The notes: generated by a model not told the origin, from the letters alone. Positions 10,301 to 21,611 are shown, numbered from the stretch's first letter. The stretch: 64,000 bases of DNA from Acanthosepion pharaonis (GCA_903632075.3 CAHIKZ030000248.1:438501-502500); one strand, 5' to 3'. Numbers and translations: made by a program.

Positions 10301-10555
10301 TAAATAGTGCATTCCTTGTTCGAAGAGTTCTCATCCTATTTTGGGTTTAATTCTGCTGCATGCTCTATTCATCTGGATGATCAAGTTGATTGTCTGATGG
10401 AGTTCACATTCTTTAGCACCTAGCTTCTTTGGCAGTGCTATGAAAATGGATCTACTTAAGTCCTCCATTATATCACTAATATCTAATATTGACAATATTA
10501 GACATTTTTAAAACACTATGAAAGTAACTACATGCTTAACAAATAGGGAGTTTTT

Positions 10556-10744
10556 TTAATTAAAAATCATCAAAATAAAAATAATGAATCCTAATAGAAC
10601 TTCTAATTCTAAGTAGAATAAGTCTGGTAAGAAGACACATCCTTGTCTTATGCCCCTTTCTATTTTTGTATATTTACTGAAAACATTTTCTATCCGTATA
10701 CAGGTGGTTTGCTCCCAGTATAAGTTTGTATTTTTTTTAATCAT
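10556..10744 (-). mobile_element. LINE-R reverse transcriptase fragment
   Basis: The 62-residue frame contains LYWEQTTCIRIENVFSKY and IERGIRQGCVFLPDLFYLEL. RQGCxxSPxLF is RT motif B of non-LTR elements; here the usual Ser is Leu. The same text, decayed, appears at 10.08-10.14 kb, so two partial copies lie side by side in one orientation. Confidence 0.7.
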
Positions 10745-10850
10745 TTCATCCCAAGCAAGGTGGTAATGTCACTAGTTTGTTTATTTTGTTTAATGGCATA
10801 TCAACACCCAGTGAGTCATCTAATGCGAAAGCAAGTAGGGTTAGGATTTT
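10745..10850. mobile_element. SINE-E fragment
   Basis: TTTAATGGCATATCAACACC and GTGAGTCATCTAATGC recur near 1.66, 15.20 and 30.79 kb. Only this conserved portion is seen, so orientation and full length are unknown. Confidence 0.4.
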
Positions 10851-11224
10851 ATATCTGTGTATTATTATTTTGTAGTGAAATTAAGTTTCTTATAGCATTA
10901 TAGTCGTGTCAAAAGTATTTAGTTTTTGAATTTATAAATTGTACTTATGTTAAAAGTTAAGATCTTTTTCAGATTTTTGTAAATAGTTGTGTTTCTTTTA
11001 AGAACTTAAAAATGTTATTGGGATTGACCCTGGTAAAAAGATATTTCAGGTTATTTGTTAGGTAATATTTGATCCAGACTATTTTCCATTATTTTTTTTA
11101 ACTTTTTGTCAATATATGGCTTAATGTGTACTTTTCTAGGCATGTCATGCATTGTTACTGACTCACAGGAAGTAATATGCACTCAACTACCCTTGGGTAA
11201 TAATAGCCTTAGCTATTTATAGTC

Positions 11225-11390
11225 TTTGTGACTTTTTATGTAAATGAGTCACCCCACAGTCATCATGGGCTATAATGATGAAGTGAAAGTGAAAGTGAAA
11301 GAGAAAACTGAGAATAGGAAGGATTGAGGAAAGAACAGAAGATGGCAATTGACATTGCATTTAAACACTGCTAACCTAAATGAATCGAGA
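11225..11390 (-). mobile_element. Probable LINE-J 3' UTR fragment
   Basis: GGCAATTGACATTGCATTTA near 11343 is the reverse complement of the LINE-J end segment (AAATGCAATGTCAATTG). A GTGAAA repeat lies just upstream. It is short and diverged. Confidence 0.4.
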
Positions 11391-11585
11391 TATGAATTGT
11401 GGGAAACGAAATTCTTAGGCTACCTCAGAATACAAAAACTCCATTTGCAAAGAGGACCAGAAGGGGGATGATGATTTTATGGAAAAAAATGCAACCGTGT
11501 TCGCTGAATATAGTTATCAGGGAAGCAAGGAAATGGAAAGGAGTTTCACAGGTGGGAAGTGTGAGAAAATAAGTTTTTGTAGTAA
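11391..11585. other. No feature recognised
   Basis: Unique-looking non-coding sequence between two LINE-J pieces. Confidence 0.3.
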
Positions 11586-11815
11586 ATGTGACAATTGCGT
11601 TTAGCTGTTATAACAGTAAAAGGGTGGGACCTAAATAACAATCTAGTAGCACACCTAAATTCATGTATTTGGGGTACCAGGGGAAAAAAGCTCATCAGAG
11701 CAGTTGCCATGAAAATATTTGTAAGCTATATTTGTAATATTTGTAAGGGAAGCTACATCACATCGGTGAGAAAGTGACTGAAGTCAAGATACCTGGTCCA
11801 GATCGATTACATTAT
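11586..11815 (-). mobile_element. LINE-J C-terminal fragment
   Basis: GGGTACCAGGGGAAAAAAGC followed by CATGAAAATATTTGTA is the reverse complement of the segment encoding KYFHGN...ELxSLVP in LINE-J. Frames are broken. Confidence 0.55.
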
Positions 11816-11869
11816 AGAACCTTTTTGGATTTTGTCAATAATCTTGAGATGTACAGCAAGAATTATTCT

Positions 11870-11975
11870 AATATTTTTCCTAAATAAGTTCAACTTGCCT
11901 AGCAGTTCAAACAAGTTTATGTTGTATGTTATCAAACATTTTTGCATAATCTATAAAACATAGGTATACCTTCTT
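11870..11975 (-). mobile_element. LINE-R RT motif A fragment
   Basis: The minus translation reads VYLCFIDYAKMFD then LGKLNLF, matching the better copy at 10.05-10.30 kb. It abuts the minisatellite that begins at about 11978. Confidence 0.55.
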
Positions 11976-11977
11976 AA

Positions 11978-12610
11978 AGAAAGAAAAGGAAACTACATGA
12001 ATTAAGAAAGAAAAAGAAACTACATGAATTAAAAAAAGAAACTACATGAATTAAAAAAAGAAAAAGAAGCTACATGAATTTAAAAAAGAAAAAAGCTACA
12101 TGAATTAAAAAAGAAGCTACATGATTAAAAAAAGAAAAAGAAGCTACATGAATTAAAAAAAGAAAAAGAAGCTACATGAATTAAAAAAAGAAAAAGAAGC
12201 TACATGAATTAAAAAAAGAAGCTACATAAATTAAAAAAAGAAGCTACATGAATTAAAAAAGAAAAAGAAGCTACATGAATTAAAAAAAGAAAAAGAAGAT
12301 ACATGAATTAAAAAAAGAAGCTACATAAATTAAAAAAGAAAAAGAAGCTACATGAATTAAAAAAAGAAGCTACATGAATTAAAAAAAGAAGCTACATGAA
12401 TTAAAAAAAAGAAGCTACATGAATTAAAAAAAAAGAAAAAAAAGATACATGAATTAAAAAATGAAAAAGAAGCTACATGAATTAAAAAAAAGAAAAACAA
12501 GCTACATGAATTAAAAAATGAAAAAGAAACTCCAAAAAGCAAAAAAGAAGTTATACAAAGTAAAAAAAAAAAAAGAAAAAGAAATGACATTAAGTAAAAA
12601 AATAAAAATA
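11978..12610 (+). repeat. Minisatellite, AAAGAAGCTACATGAATT unit
   Basis: More than 20 copies of an 18-30 bp unit built from AAGAAGCTACATGAATTAAA with a variable A/G-rich spacer. Length variation lies mostly in the A runs. The minus-strand frame across it gives Phe-rich low-complexity peptides and is not a gene. Confidence 0.9.
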
Positions 12611-13176
12611 AAAACCAGTCAACCAATGGTGATGAGAGGAAAGCAGAAAAAGTAAACTGGATGAAGAAAAAAAGAAAAATAGATTTTGGTTTTTAGTTCT
12701 GAATAAAAATAGTTCATTAAATAAATTCTTGGTACTTTGTCCTTTTGTTTTGTTTTAACTGACATATTTTCATTCAATTTCCCTCCCTCATTAGTCAAAT
12801 TCTAAGTCTTGATTGAAGGAAATTTTCTCAAGAAATTAAATCCCAGGCAACCATAAAATCTAATCAACATCCCATCACAATCCATATGTGACAGACAGAA
12901 AGAGAATTTAAGAACTAAAATGAATGCCTTGTTTGACAAAAGCATCAATTTTATGTCCTTAAATATCAGACAGAAAAATTAATACTTCAGTCAGTGAGCA
13001 AACAAGATAACATCGCCACAAATTCATGGAATTAAATAAGATTGTGATAAAATAATGCAACATTTCTCTTCTCATAAAATCAGACACACGATGATCAACA
13101 CCCAGTGAACTTTTCATTTTGGATTTTATTTTTAAAACAATTCCTACAGTGAACAATATTTTGTTCCTCAAAATAT

Positions 13177-13180
<4 letters not shown>
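12611..13180. other. No feature recognised
   Basis: AT-rich non-coding sequence. The minus frame 12959-13171 has no recognisable family and no supporting context. Confidence 0.4.
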
Positions 13181-13218
<38 letters not shown>

Positions 13219-13352
13219 CACATTGAGTGTTGTTGTTAATAAAATAGCAGAGCTATAAATTAAAAATTAATAATAAATATACAGTTTTTGAATCAGCACC
13301 TGAAGATTGCGTTGTGCATAAAACTCAGAGTTATGCTACTGGTGAGGAAAAA

Positions 13353-13394
<42 letters not shown>
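13181..13394. repeat. Two (AT)n tracts
   Basis: Perfect AT runs at 13181-13216 and 13361-13394, separated by about 145 bp of AT-rich sequence. The second follows an A14 run. Confidence 0.9.
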
Positions 13395-13398
<4 letters not shown>

Positions 13399-13880
13399 CA
13401 AACAAAAAACATTGATGGAACCAATGGACAACTTGCCAAGACCTAAAACTCTTATCCAGATACAATCTTAAATAAATAACAATACTGAAAAAAGAAAGAG
13501 GAAAAAGGTTTTAAGGCAAACTTATCTACTCAATAAAGTAGTGCTTGAAGCCTAGATTGCCTATATGTAGCTACTGGGTTACAATCCAAAATTTTTTCAG
13601 GTTGTCACTTAATCTTGATGATAAACAACAAAAGAAGAAGTTGTATAATTGTGAATGATGCAGAATGCTAAAAGTTAATCTTTGACTAAAATGTTCTAAG
13701 TGAATCACATGACTGAGTATTAAGGTGAATCAATATGAGACTAGGCAATACTTCATGGTAGGAAAAAATAAAAAATATTAAGGACTTGATGCAACATATA
13801 TCTAAGAAAAGACCAAGAATGTATCAGCCAGAAAAAAATGACAAAGATGAAGTTAATTACAATGTCTGAATATCTGAGAT
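13395..13880. other. No feature recognised
   Basis: AT-rich non-coding sequence. Confidence 0.4.
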
Positions 13881-13885
13881 GAGTT

Positions 13886-14112
13886 ATTATTATTATTATT
13901 TACAGTCAAGCTATTGTCCTCATCTTTTGAACATTGTGCTCTCCAGCTTTCATTGGTTGCTTGTCAATCTGGGTAACTTTCAGTTTGAAATTTCCTGAAC
14001 ATTATTTGGATCAACAGGCAACTGATGCAAGGAAGGAAGGCACAACAACAGAAACCTTGTGATAATAACAACAAAGATGAGGACAATAGTCCGCAGGTAA
14101 ATAATGAAGTTA
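13886..14112. mobile_element. SINE-HH inverted pair (partial)
   Basis: The left arm (about 13886-14005) is a minus copy: TATTTACAGTC, CTATTGTCCTCATCTTTTG, CTCTCCAGCTTTC. The right arm (about 14020-14112) is a plus copy: ACTGATGCAAGG, GAAACCTTGTGATAA, AAAGATGAGGACAATAGTCC, GTAAATAATG. Together they form one of several inverted SINE-HH pairs. The plus-arm core is degenerate. Confidence 0.65.
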
Positions 14113-15179
14113 ATTTTAAAAATAAAGGTTGGTTTTAATCCCAAAACATTTGCCCCTCCCCAAATTACAGACAGAAGCACACAAAAGCACCCTGGGATTT
14201 TTTCCTAGCCAATAAATAGGCTGGATCTCATTTTCATCTGACTCAATCCCAGTCTGTCTTGTCTTGAAGTCAGAATGCTATGTTCACCTGTTCAAACTTT
14301 CCCTTTTGTGCCAATGCTAATTCTTAGTTTTTGAACTTTTGCCTTATTTACTGTTGCTTTGCCTTATTACTGTTAATTTGCCTTATTACTGTTAATTTGC
14401 CTTGCATATATTGTTTGCTTGCCTTGTATTATTTTTTGCTCTATTCTTTTCTTTTTGTTATTGCAAACATTGTCAATTCTGTTTGATGGACAATTCTGTT
14501 ACTTATTTTGCATTTGACCATGGTTACTCACTCTACAGTTTAATTAAGCTCCTTTTAATTTTGACCAAATTTTGATCCAAAGGGAAGATTGATCTTGTCT
14601 ATTTGCATGAATGTTTTTTCTATTAATCAATAAAATTTTAAAAACCTAAGAGCTGTAAATGTGGATTTCTGTTGATTCATTCCTCTAGAGTCATATCACC
14701 TTTGATATCTGATAATTTGAGCAAACTGCTAGTTCAACCTGACTCTGAAAATCACTATAGAGGATCTGGCATCTGTATTTCATTTCACAAATTTAAAAAT
14801 AAACATACTTGCTCAAATTAGTATATGAAGTTCCTTGAAGTAAGATTGACAAATTGATATACATTGAGACATATACATATTTGGTAAATATACACGACAC
14901 AATGATGTACCAAAAGTCATGAGAGAACACTATGTAAAAGTAATGTTAGGTGGCACCACTGTAACTTGAAGTCATGGAAATGCCCAGACCTATATAAGTT
15001 GGTCTCCGACATTTGGTGAGTCAATATAAACACCAGCTAAGCTGTTCATGACAAGGAGATGTGAACTATTGGAATTAAAATGAGACAAGATAGTTGTTGG
15101 TATATCCCATTTCTGAAATTGTGGGGACATTTGACACCTCTCAATCTACAGCTTCATATGAGTAGCAGGATTGATTGAC
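14113..15179. other. Mostly unannotated; one short tandem repeat
   Basis: At 14340-14405 the phrase TTGCCTTATTACTGTTAAT repeats about three times. CAATAAAA at 14630 could be a polyadenylation-like signal but belongs to no identified transcript. No gene found. Confidence 0.35.
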
Positions 15180-15184
15180 CAAGT

Positions 15185-15235
15185 TTTTTTTTTTTTTTTA
15201 TGGCTTATCAACCCAAGACATATTTTGGATTGCGA
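15185..15235. mobile_element. SINE-E fragment after a T run
   Basis: T16 followed by ATGGCTTATCAACCCAAGAC, the conserved part of SINE-E. Confidence 0.35.
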
Positions 15236-15948
15236 AGATGGAAATAAGCACCAACACAGTCAAACACCAAATGACAAAAAATGGTTTCTGAGTCAGAAGA
15301 TTTGCATATTCTTCTGGTTAATAAATTAATGCTTTGAAAATAAATATTTAACATTTAGCTAGTGGGTTGCGTTATTGCCAACAATAAAAAATATGCTTTG
15401 TGATCCCTTTGAAGGGTATTTAAGCAAAGTTTGCAGATGGCCAAACAAGAAGGAGAGACAACTAGCAACAGACAGCAACAAGTTACAATTCCCTTACATA
15501 TTAACTCGTCTTCCTCACCAAACTACAAGATACTTACACTTTCCTCCACATTTTCTCCCTTGCCTCTTCTTTCTTACACACAATGAATTTATTTCTGATT
15601 TCTTTTCATCTTGAAAAACAACTACAAGGAAAGTACTTTATCCTGACCAATATGAGAACAAAATGAGAAAAAAATTAGTTATAAATAAACTCAAAAATAA
15701 AAATAACTTTTTATATTTAAAGAACTTTTTGGCTTTTTTTTTTTTGTGGGCTGATTAAAATCCACAACAGAATAAAGCTAATATCATTATATTTTTTAAA
15801 TGTAAACTGTCATAACCTATTTTGAAAAAAAAAATATTTTGCTAATATTAGACTTATGGCATTTTTGTTGAAATTTGGCAAACACAGAAAAAAAAATTGC
15901 AAAAACTCTTCGACAAAGTATTAAAGAAAAGAAGGGAAAAAAGGAGTA
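15236..15948. other. No feature recognised
   Basis: AT-rich non-coding sequence. A 79-codon plus frame at 15375-15614 shows no known family. Confidence 0.35.
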
Positions 15949-16880
15949 AACATCAATTGTAAGAGGATAGAACATGATCATTAGCATGAGGAACAACCTT
16001 GGATGTTAGATATGAATTGGAGATGTTAAAATCATGCAAAGGCAAGAATTTAAATATCTGGAAGTATTTTAAAAGATGACAGGAAATATCACACCAAAAT
16101 ACAAAGGTACATTGCAATAGGGGAAGTTGCCTTCCAAAAACTAAATAAAGTTTTAAGAAATAGAAAAATTAATTAGAAACAAAGAAAAGAATGATGAACT
16201 GTTATGAAATATCAATCCTCCTATATGGCAGTGGATGTTGGACAATTTCCTCAAGGATGAAGAGGTAACTTGAGACAACAAAAATTAGGGTCCACAAATG
16301 AATTTGGAGAATACAAAGAAAAGTGTGGGGGACTGCTATATAATTTTAATCCCCCTATATGCAATGAACACTGGACAATTTCCTCACGTTTCAAGAGGCA
16401 ACTTGTAACAACAGAGATGACGGTCTACAGAAAGATTACAGAATACAAAGAGTACTATGTTTATCAATCCTCCTATTTGGCAATAAATACTGAACAATTT
16501 CTTCACAAATGAAGTTGAGACTTGAGAAAACAGATGTAGTTCTACAGAAGCATGCTGAGAATATCATGGCTGGGGCATGAGAGCAATAAAGAAGTTTTAA
16601 GGAAAATGGGAGCTAAAAGTTTACTTATACTTAAAATGAGAAAGAGATAGTTGAAATTTCTAGGGTACATAATGAGAAAAGAGAGCTTAGAGAATTTGAC
16701 ACTCACAGGGCATAATGAAGTAGAAAAGAAAATATCAATTAAACTACCTAATTAGATTGTATAAATGGCTAGTAGTACAGAGACTGGGAGGGATAGTAAG
16801 GAGACAAATATTGCTTAGAACTACAAAAGATAGGATGTTGTGGAGAGCCATTATCACCTATGTAGCTTCATTGTTTAAAA
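15949..16880 (+). mobile_element. LINE-R RT end and C-terminus with internal triplication
   Basis: In order: QEFKYLEVF (RT thumb), TPKYKG, SILLYGS-like pieces, then MKRxLxTTEMxxYRK, the FYRRMLRI region, LKFLGYIMRKE, LTGHNE and LWRAIIT. The segment encoding 'Y-G-(C)W-TISSxxKR' occurs three times (about 16215-16290, 16340-16430 and 16458-16545), showing an internal expansion of about 120 bp. It contains the uninterrupted TTAA site used by the MITE at 3.97 kb. The copy is non-functional. Confidence 0.75.
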
Positions 16881-17072
16881 CATGCAGAAACTGATTGTCA
16901 ATTGGGGCATAAAATAAGAAATTCAGTTTGTTTCCTGAATGTTTTCAACAACTTGAAAAGGAAGATCAATTGAAAAAGTTGTGTTGAGTTAAATGCTGCA
17001 TGTGTACACTTTAAGAAAAGGATTTAATCTGAATTTGGAGCAATACAATTCATGAGAACTCAAATTCAAGCA
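16881..17072. other. No feature recognised
   Basis: AT-rich non-coding sequence. Confidence 0.3.
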
Positions 17073-17318
17073 TTACACCTTAATTCCTGTTCTCTGAAAT
17101 GAGAAAAAGAAATGAACATTTTTCTTGTTGATTTTGTTACCAAAATAAACCAGAGACATATCTCGCTTTTCTTCCACAACTGATATAATCTCTTGCTTGA
17201 TAAATAGTCGCCCATTTCTTTCCTTTTCAGTTTTGAAAATTACTAAATTGATGGTTTTCTGCATCCTGGCCCCTTCAGCGCCATCATTATACTGGTATTC
17301 AAAAGATGGTGCCAACAA
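17073..17318 (-). CDS. Possible host exon, unknown product
   Basis: The minus frame of 81 codons is rich in charged residues without low complexity (for example QKTINLVIFKTEKERNGRLF and VVEEKRDMSLVYFGNKINKK) and does not match any repeat family here. It has no ATG at its start, so an internal exon would be the only sensible reading. A pyrimidine-rich TTTCTTTTTCTCATTTCAG lies inside its 3' part, and GTGTAA follows the last Lys codon. These could be splice signals but do not form an unambiguous exon. A chance ORF remains likely. No function is proposed. Confidence 0.2.
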   Translation of the reverse strand: MLAPSFEYQYNDGAEGARMQKTINLVIFKTEKERNGRLFIKQEIISVVEEKRDMSLVYFGNKINKKNVHFFFSFQRTGIKV

Positions 17319-17680
17319 AATACTTATTGATTGCCTCCTTGGCTAACCTGCCTACTTTCCTAGACTGTTCTTCTCAGACGATAAGGAAAACTATCTGTAC
17401 AAATTAGATTGGCACACATTTGTGTAGCAACAGCATGTTTCATGATTGCAAACAGGTAAAAATTGTTTATAACACTGAGTAATTTCTTTTTTTTTGGTAT
17501 GTATGTGTGTGTGCATAATGGAGAAGTTTTGTGCCAAAAATATGGAATGAGGTCTTTCTTGAAATAGAAACCAAGTAAATAATAATTACAAAAAAAATAG
17601 ACATTAGGTTTCTGCAAAAGTTTCCAGTGTTTTTTTGCTTTATTTTTAATATATAAAATTGATGTAATGGAATAACCTGT

Positions 17681-17954
17681 TACCCTCATGAGTAACTACA
17701 CTATAGGTAGTAACTACCTATAAGTAGCTGTAAGTCAACAGACTACAGTCTAGCTGGGATCTGTTGAGTACGACTCAGACTTACATGAAAACTACCAAAC
17801 TTCCAATAGTAGCACTCACTAATGGATTGACTTGCGATGGTCGTGCGCATAACTGTTACCTTATTTCTTATTGTACTGGTTTTAGAATAAACCTTTACTT
17901 ATTTTATCTACCATGTTTGTCAAGTATATATTCCTATTAGCACGGAATATAACA
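17681..17954. other. Possible small LTR-like segment
   Basis: It begins TGTTACCC and ends ATATAACA, with AATAAA at about 17888. The flanking 5 bp differ (TAACC and GGGTG), so there is no TSD. Recorded as a weak candidate only. Confidence 0.2.
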
Positions 17955-18125
17955 GGGTGAAATGATTAAAAAATAATGATACAGGTTTCAACCTAGCTAA
18001 AAGGTATAATTTCTTTATTAAAACTTTCAAATGTCCAGCAGGCCAGTAAGACATCAATTACATTGTTATAAAAACAGGGATGTCTACTTAAACACAGGCA
18101 TCCACCAAATAGAACACTTATAGTA
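17955..18125. other. No feature recognised
   Basis: AT-rich sequence upstream of a mariner-like fragment. Confidence 0.3.
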
Positions 18126-18129
18126 ATAT

Positions 18130-18330
18130 ATATTAAATAACATATTTAGGCATAACTGTTCCTTCCAACATAATTCACCTAGGAGAAGCTGGTTGAGAAT
18201 TTTCACAATCACGTCACCCCTAATATGGCATCCTAGCTCTCCTGATTTGAATCTCCTGGGCACAATAACATATTTAGGTATCAAGTTTTCTTTCATGCTT
18301 CATTAAATTTTCTAATCAACTTTTCTTGGT
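18130..18330 (+). mobile_element. Mariner-like transposase C-terminal fragment
   Basis: Plus-strand text around 18200-18290 (NHVTPNMAS, then S-D-L-N-L-L-G across a frameshift) parallels the copy at 30.50-30.72 kb, where the mariner-like SLKTILGDVMVNVNHD follows. The Ser-Pro-Asp-Leu-Asn-Pro motif of mariner transposases is only partly visible. Confidence 0.4.
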
Positions 18331-19068
18331 TTCAAACCAAATGCTTTACATTAGATGGGGATCCATGAATAAACAGCGTATAGCTGAATTAGGAGAAAGG
18401 GTGTATCCTAGTACCTTTCAACTGTTCCATCTGTCATCATCAGGATGGAGGCTCAGAAAGGTCTAAGTTAAAGATTTTCATATCTGTTGAAAAATATTTT
18501 CTGAATTAATTTTAACTGCAACTCAACAATGTAACACCACATCATGCTAGATTACATTAACAAAAAAATGTAATTTCAAATCTTAACTGGTTAATTCAGA
18601 AATAAGAAATACTAACCAATAATTATGAATAATTAACAATGTTTTATTAAAGAAATTAAAATATAACCTACTGACCTTTTGGTAAATTTGTGTTATTTAT
18701 TATCTATCATTTGGAAATGTCAACAAGAATTCTTTCATTGGTAATAGTGAGATCAACAGTTTCCTTATAAGGAAACATTTGACATTTACTGACTGAACAG
18801 CATTACTTTTGTTTTAAAATTATATAATCTTTCTTATGAAACAGTTTTTCAGGAAAATAAGTTTTTTAGATCCACTATTATCTCTTATACTGATGATGGT
18901 TTCCTTCCAAACCTTTTGTTCAAAGTAGTGTGGAATGTCAACATCATGATTATGTCATTATTTTCTTTATTAAATACATGCGTTATCCATTTTAGTTTAT
19001 GCTGCTGTTAAAAGTTTTCAAGTGATGTGGTTTCTGTTATATGTTACAGTTCTTTGTTTATGATTCTG
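18331..19068. other. Mostly unannotated; one U2-array-related piece
   Basis: At about 18738-18800 the phrase CATTGGTAATAGTG...CAGTTTCCTTATAAGGAAACA matches, in the opposite orientation, the body of the tandem array at 45.05-45.52 kb. The U2-like part is absent here. The remainder shows nothing. Confidence 0.4.
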
Positions 19069-19583
19069 TAGCGCCAGCCCAAGAAATTTGATGGAAGATG
19101 GTCCCCTCTAAGTGTTGCAAAGCCTTCTTATACTTAGGCCTTGGTCAACACCACCAATTTAATACAATGTTGTATAGCCCCCTCGTGTTGGGAGGTCAAC
19201 GGCGTCAATTTGATAATAATGTTGCATCTTCTCTTTTGGGTGATGATCACTAGATGTTTTGGATCCAGAGATAAAAAGACTCCAAAACATAGAATTGTAA
19301 CTTAACAATTTTATTAATTAACTATCCAGTGGGTGCCATTCCCCCTCACTGGGGAGCTGTTTCAGACACAAAAGAGAACATGTCTACATTGCTTGACAGT
19401 TAAGACTCAACTCTCTAAAATCTTTCTCCTATCTCCTTTTTCATGCTAACTCAGCCAATCAAAATCAACTTACCATATTATGGCTTGCATCTGACCCCAA
19501 AGGTCAAGCTCAGGAAGTCAGAACAGAGATACACTTCCTCTAAAAAATTACTACTAAACTATTATTATCAGACCTACAGGGTT
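19069..19583 (-). mobile_element. LTR-like block
   Basis: Bounded by TGTAGCG and CCTACA (short inverted TGTAG/CTACA ends). On the minus strand it has AATAAAATTG about 280 bp from its 3' end. It is more GC-rich than its surroundings and contains an internal imperfect tandem repeat (GGTCAACACCACCAATTTAA and GGTCAACGGCGTCAATTTGA). Flanking 5-mers (GATTC and GGGTT) do not match, so the solo LTR reading is tentative. Confidence 0.35.
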
Positions 19584-20128
19584 CGTTCACTCAAGGCCAT
19601 TTTTGATTATTGATCTTTGCTGCTTCATAAATCAAGTTAATATCAAATGTGGTACATTGTGACCCAAGTAAATTATGATGATATAAAAAAATTAATTTTA
19701 ATATTAAAAAAGGTATCAATTCTTTGTTTATCCAATATTTTGCAAGATGTCTGAGAAAAAAATAAACAAATTTATTTCTTGCAAATATATCCCAACAGAA
19801 ATATTATTCTTCCTCCAGAATGCATCTAAAAGATTATTTTAAATACTTTCTTTTATAGAAAATAAAACATGTGTCAAGTGATAAGATGATATATATGTAT
19901 ATTTTATTTTTTAAGGCTTGAAATAGAGGACTCCCTGAAGTAGAAATAAAATCTTTCACAAGTGATAAGATAAACATCAGCCACCCTGAAATGGTGAATT
20001 TATTGAAGTGAAAACCCAATACGGATGATTGTTTTCAGTGCATAAACCTTGAAATGAATTCTGAGTCAGACTTGTTTGGAAAAGTAAGAAAAGTAGAATT
20101 TCTTTTTCTTTTCTTGAAGATTATATTC
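19584..20128. other. No feature recognised
   Basis: AT-rich non-coding sequence. Confidence 0.4.
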
Positions 20129-20130
20129 TC

Positions 20131-20217
20131 TTGAATTTTAAATAAAGAGAAAGAAAATCATCTACACTTCCGCATTAGAAGTGTAAATGATTTTCTTTCT
20201 CCTTACTAAAAATTCAA
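20131..20217. repeat. Foldback hairpin
   Basis: The arms GAAAGAAAATCATCTACACT (from about 20149) and AGTGTAAATGATTTTCTTTC (to about 20198) are almost perfect inverted repeats with a loop of about 9 bp. Weaker pairing extends to TTGAATTTT/AAAAATTCAA at the outside. It may be a small MITE; no TSD was established. Confidence 0.65.
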
Positions 20218-20221
20218 TATT

Positions 20222-21030
20222 TTGAATGTTAACACAAACAACACTACCTTATCAAGCATTTTAAAAAATAATAGGAAAAATTTAATAATTAAAAAACTTA
20301 ATACAGAAAGATTTTAGAAGCTTGTTAAAATGCTATCTGAAAAAGTGATATCTGAAAATAGTACATAGTACCAAAAAAATATTTTTTGATAATGACTAAC
20401 AACAGCCAAAAGTACTCAGACACTGAAAAATCTGTCTGAATATGTACCGAACATCAAGAAAATGACCAAAAATATAGAAAAACAATAAAAAAAAATTCCT
20501 GCTAAATTGAAAACCTGCAGGAATTCTCTGACAAAAATCTTGATATTAGTTTCTGAAATGCATCTTTTGAACATGAAAAGAAATCATATTGCTAAATATA
20601 TTTTTCAAAGGTAATTTGTTTCTCCTAAAGCAACTCCAGACCCCCAGCACTGAAAGCTTTGAAGTTATCTTAAAATTTTATTCAAAAAATATTTATATAA
20701 TTCCCTTGTACAATTCTTATTAAGAATTAATATAAAAAATTCATATTTTTTCCAAGTAGTAAATATAAGTTCATGAAGCCACATTTAAAAAATGACATCC
20801 ATTCAAAGAATCATCTGAGTTCCAGGCATTTTTGTATTTATTTATCGGAAATTTGGAAATAAAAACAAACTGACTCAAGGGTATAAACAAACAATATATA
20901 TTTATTTGATTTAGATTGGAATGAGTCCTTTGATATTAGGTTTAGCAAGAGATTGTTTCAAAGTCCGATCTTGGTAGCAGTCAGGAGTAAGTCCATTTCA
21001 GATCAGTAGTTAACAGTTTAGTACTTGGTA
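20222..21030. other. No feature recognised
   Basis: AT-rich non-coding sequence. Confidence 0.4.
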
Positions 21031-21034
21031 GTAG

Positions 21035-21342
21035 TTGTCATCTTAGAAATGGTATTTATCAATTCACCCACAGGAATTGAATGCGGCACAAGGCCTTTTT
21101 AATGTGGGTATGTCCGAGCCCGTAGGCCCAGCCAAAATAAAACCCATCTAAACCCGTCCAAGCGGGCTAGTTCCGTCAACCTCCCCCAACGAAACCCTAC
21201 CCTTGGGAGCTTCGTCGGGTTCCTCTCTGCAAGCAGAGAGTTCGACAGACACCGACAGCTCACAAAGCACAGATACTACACTTTGATCCTAGCCACCAGG
21301 CCGAGCGGGTATTCTTTTTATTCTTTTTGTCATCTTAGAAAT
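21035..21342 (-). mobile_element. SINE-U: GC-rich SINE with U2 snRNA-like head
   Basis: The 16-mer TTGTCATCTTAGAAAT occurs at 21035-21050 and 21327-21342 and brackets a GC-rich insert. On the minus strand the insert starts with an A-rich leader, then CGCTCGGCCTGGTGGCTAGG and a U2 snRNA-like segment (21269-21306) that includes GTGTAGTA, the branch-site recognition sequence of U2, and ATCTGTGCTTTG. The body has the hairpin CTCTGC...GCAGAG and CCTACGGGCTCGG, shared with 3.26-3.45 kb. SINEs with snRNA-derived heads are known in some animals; this family is not one I recognise. Confidence 0.75.
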
Positions 21343-21606
21343 AGATACGGTGACAATCTGCTGTCCTTTCTCAGCTCTAAGAAGGGCAGAAAAATGTTTT
21401 AAGCAGATGATCGATTAACTTGACACACGTGGCTGGTTTCTCTGGTGGTCCCTTTTCTTCTTCTGCATCTTGAATACTTGTTTATATCCTTTTTGACAAG
21501 GCTCCCAGGCTACTAGCACAAAGCTTGGTTTTGGCTAACATCAAATGTCTCTTTGTTTCCATTTTTTTGATTGGCCTCATTTTTTTTTTTCAATGTTCCT
21601 TTTTTT

Positions 21607-21610
<4 letters not shown>
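21343..21610. other. No feature recognised
   Basis: Non-coding sequence ending in T runs. Confidence 0.3.

Positions 21611-21611
<1 letters not shown>

Noticed and set aside
12357..12626. 89-codon Phe-rich minus ORF
   Set aside because: Product of the A-rich minisatellite; low complexity only.
17681..17954. Solo LTR
   Set aside because: TGTTA...TAACA ends and AATAAA are present, but the flanks are not duplicated; kept only as a weak candidate.
21269..21306. U2 snRNA gene
   Set aside because: Only about 38 bases match the U2 5' region; the Sm site and 3' hairpins are missing and TSDs show a retroposed SINE.
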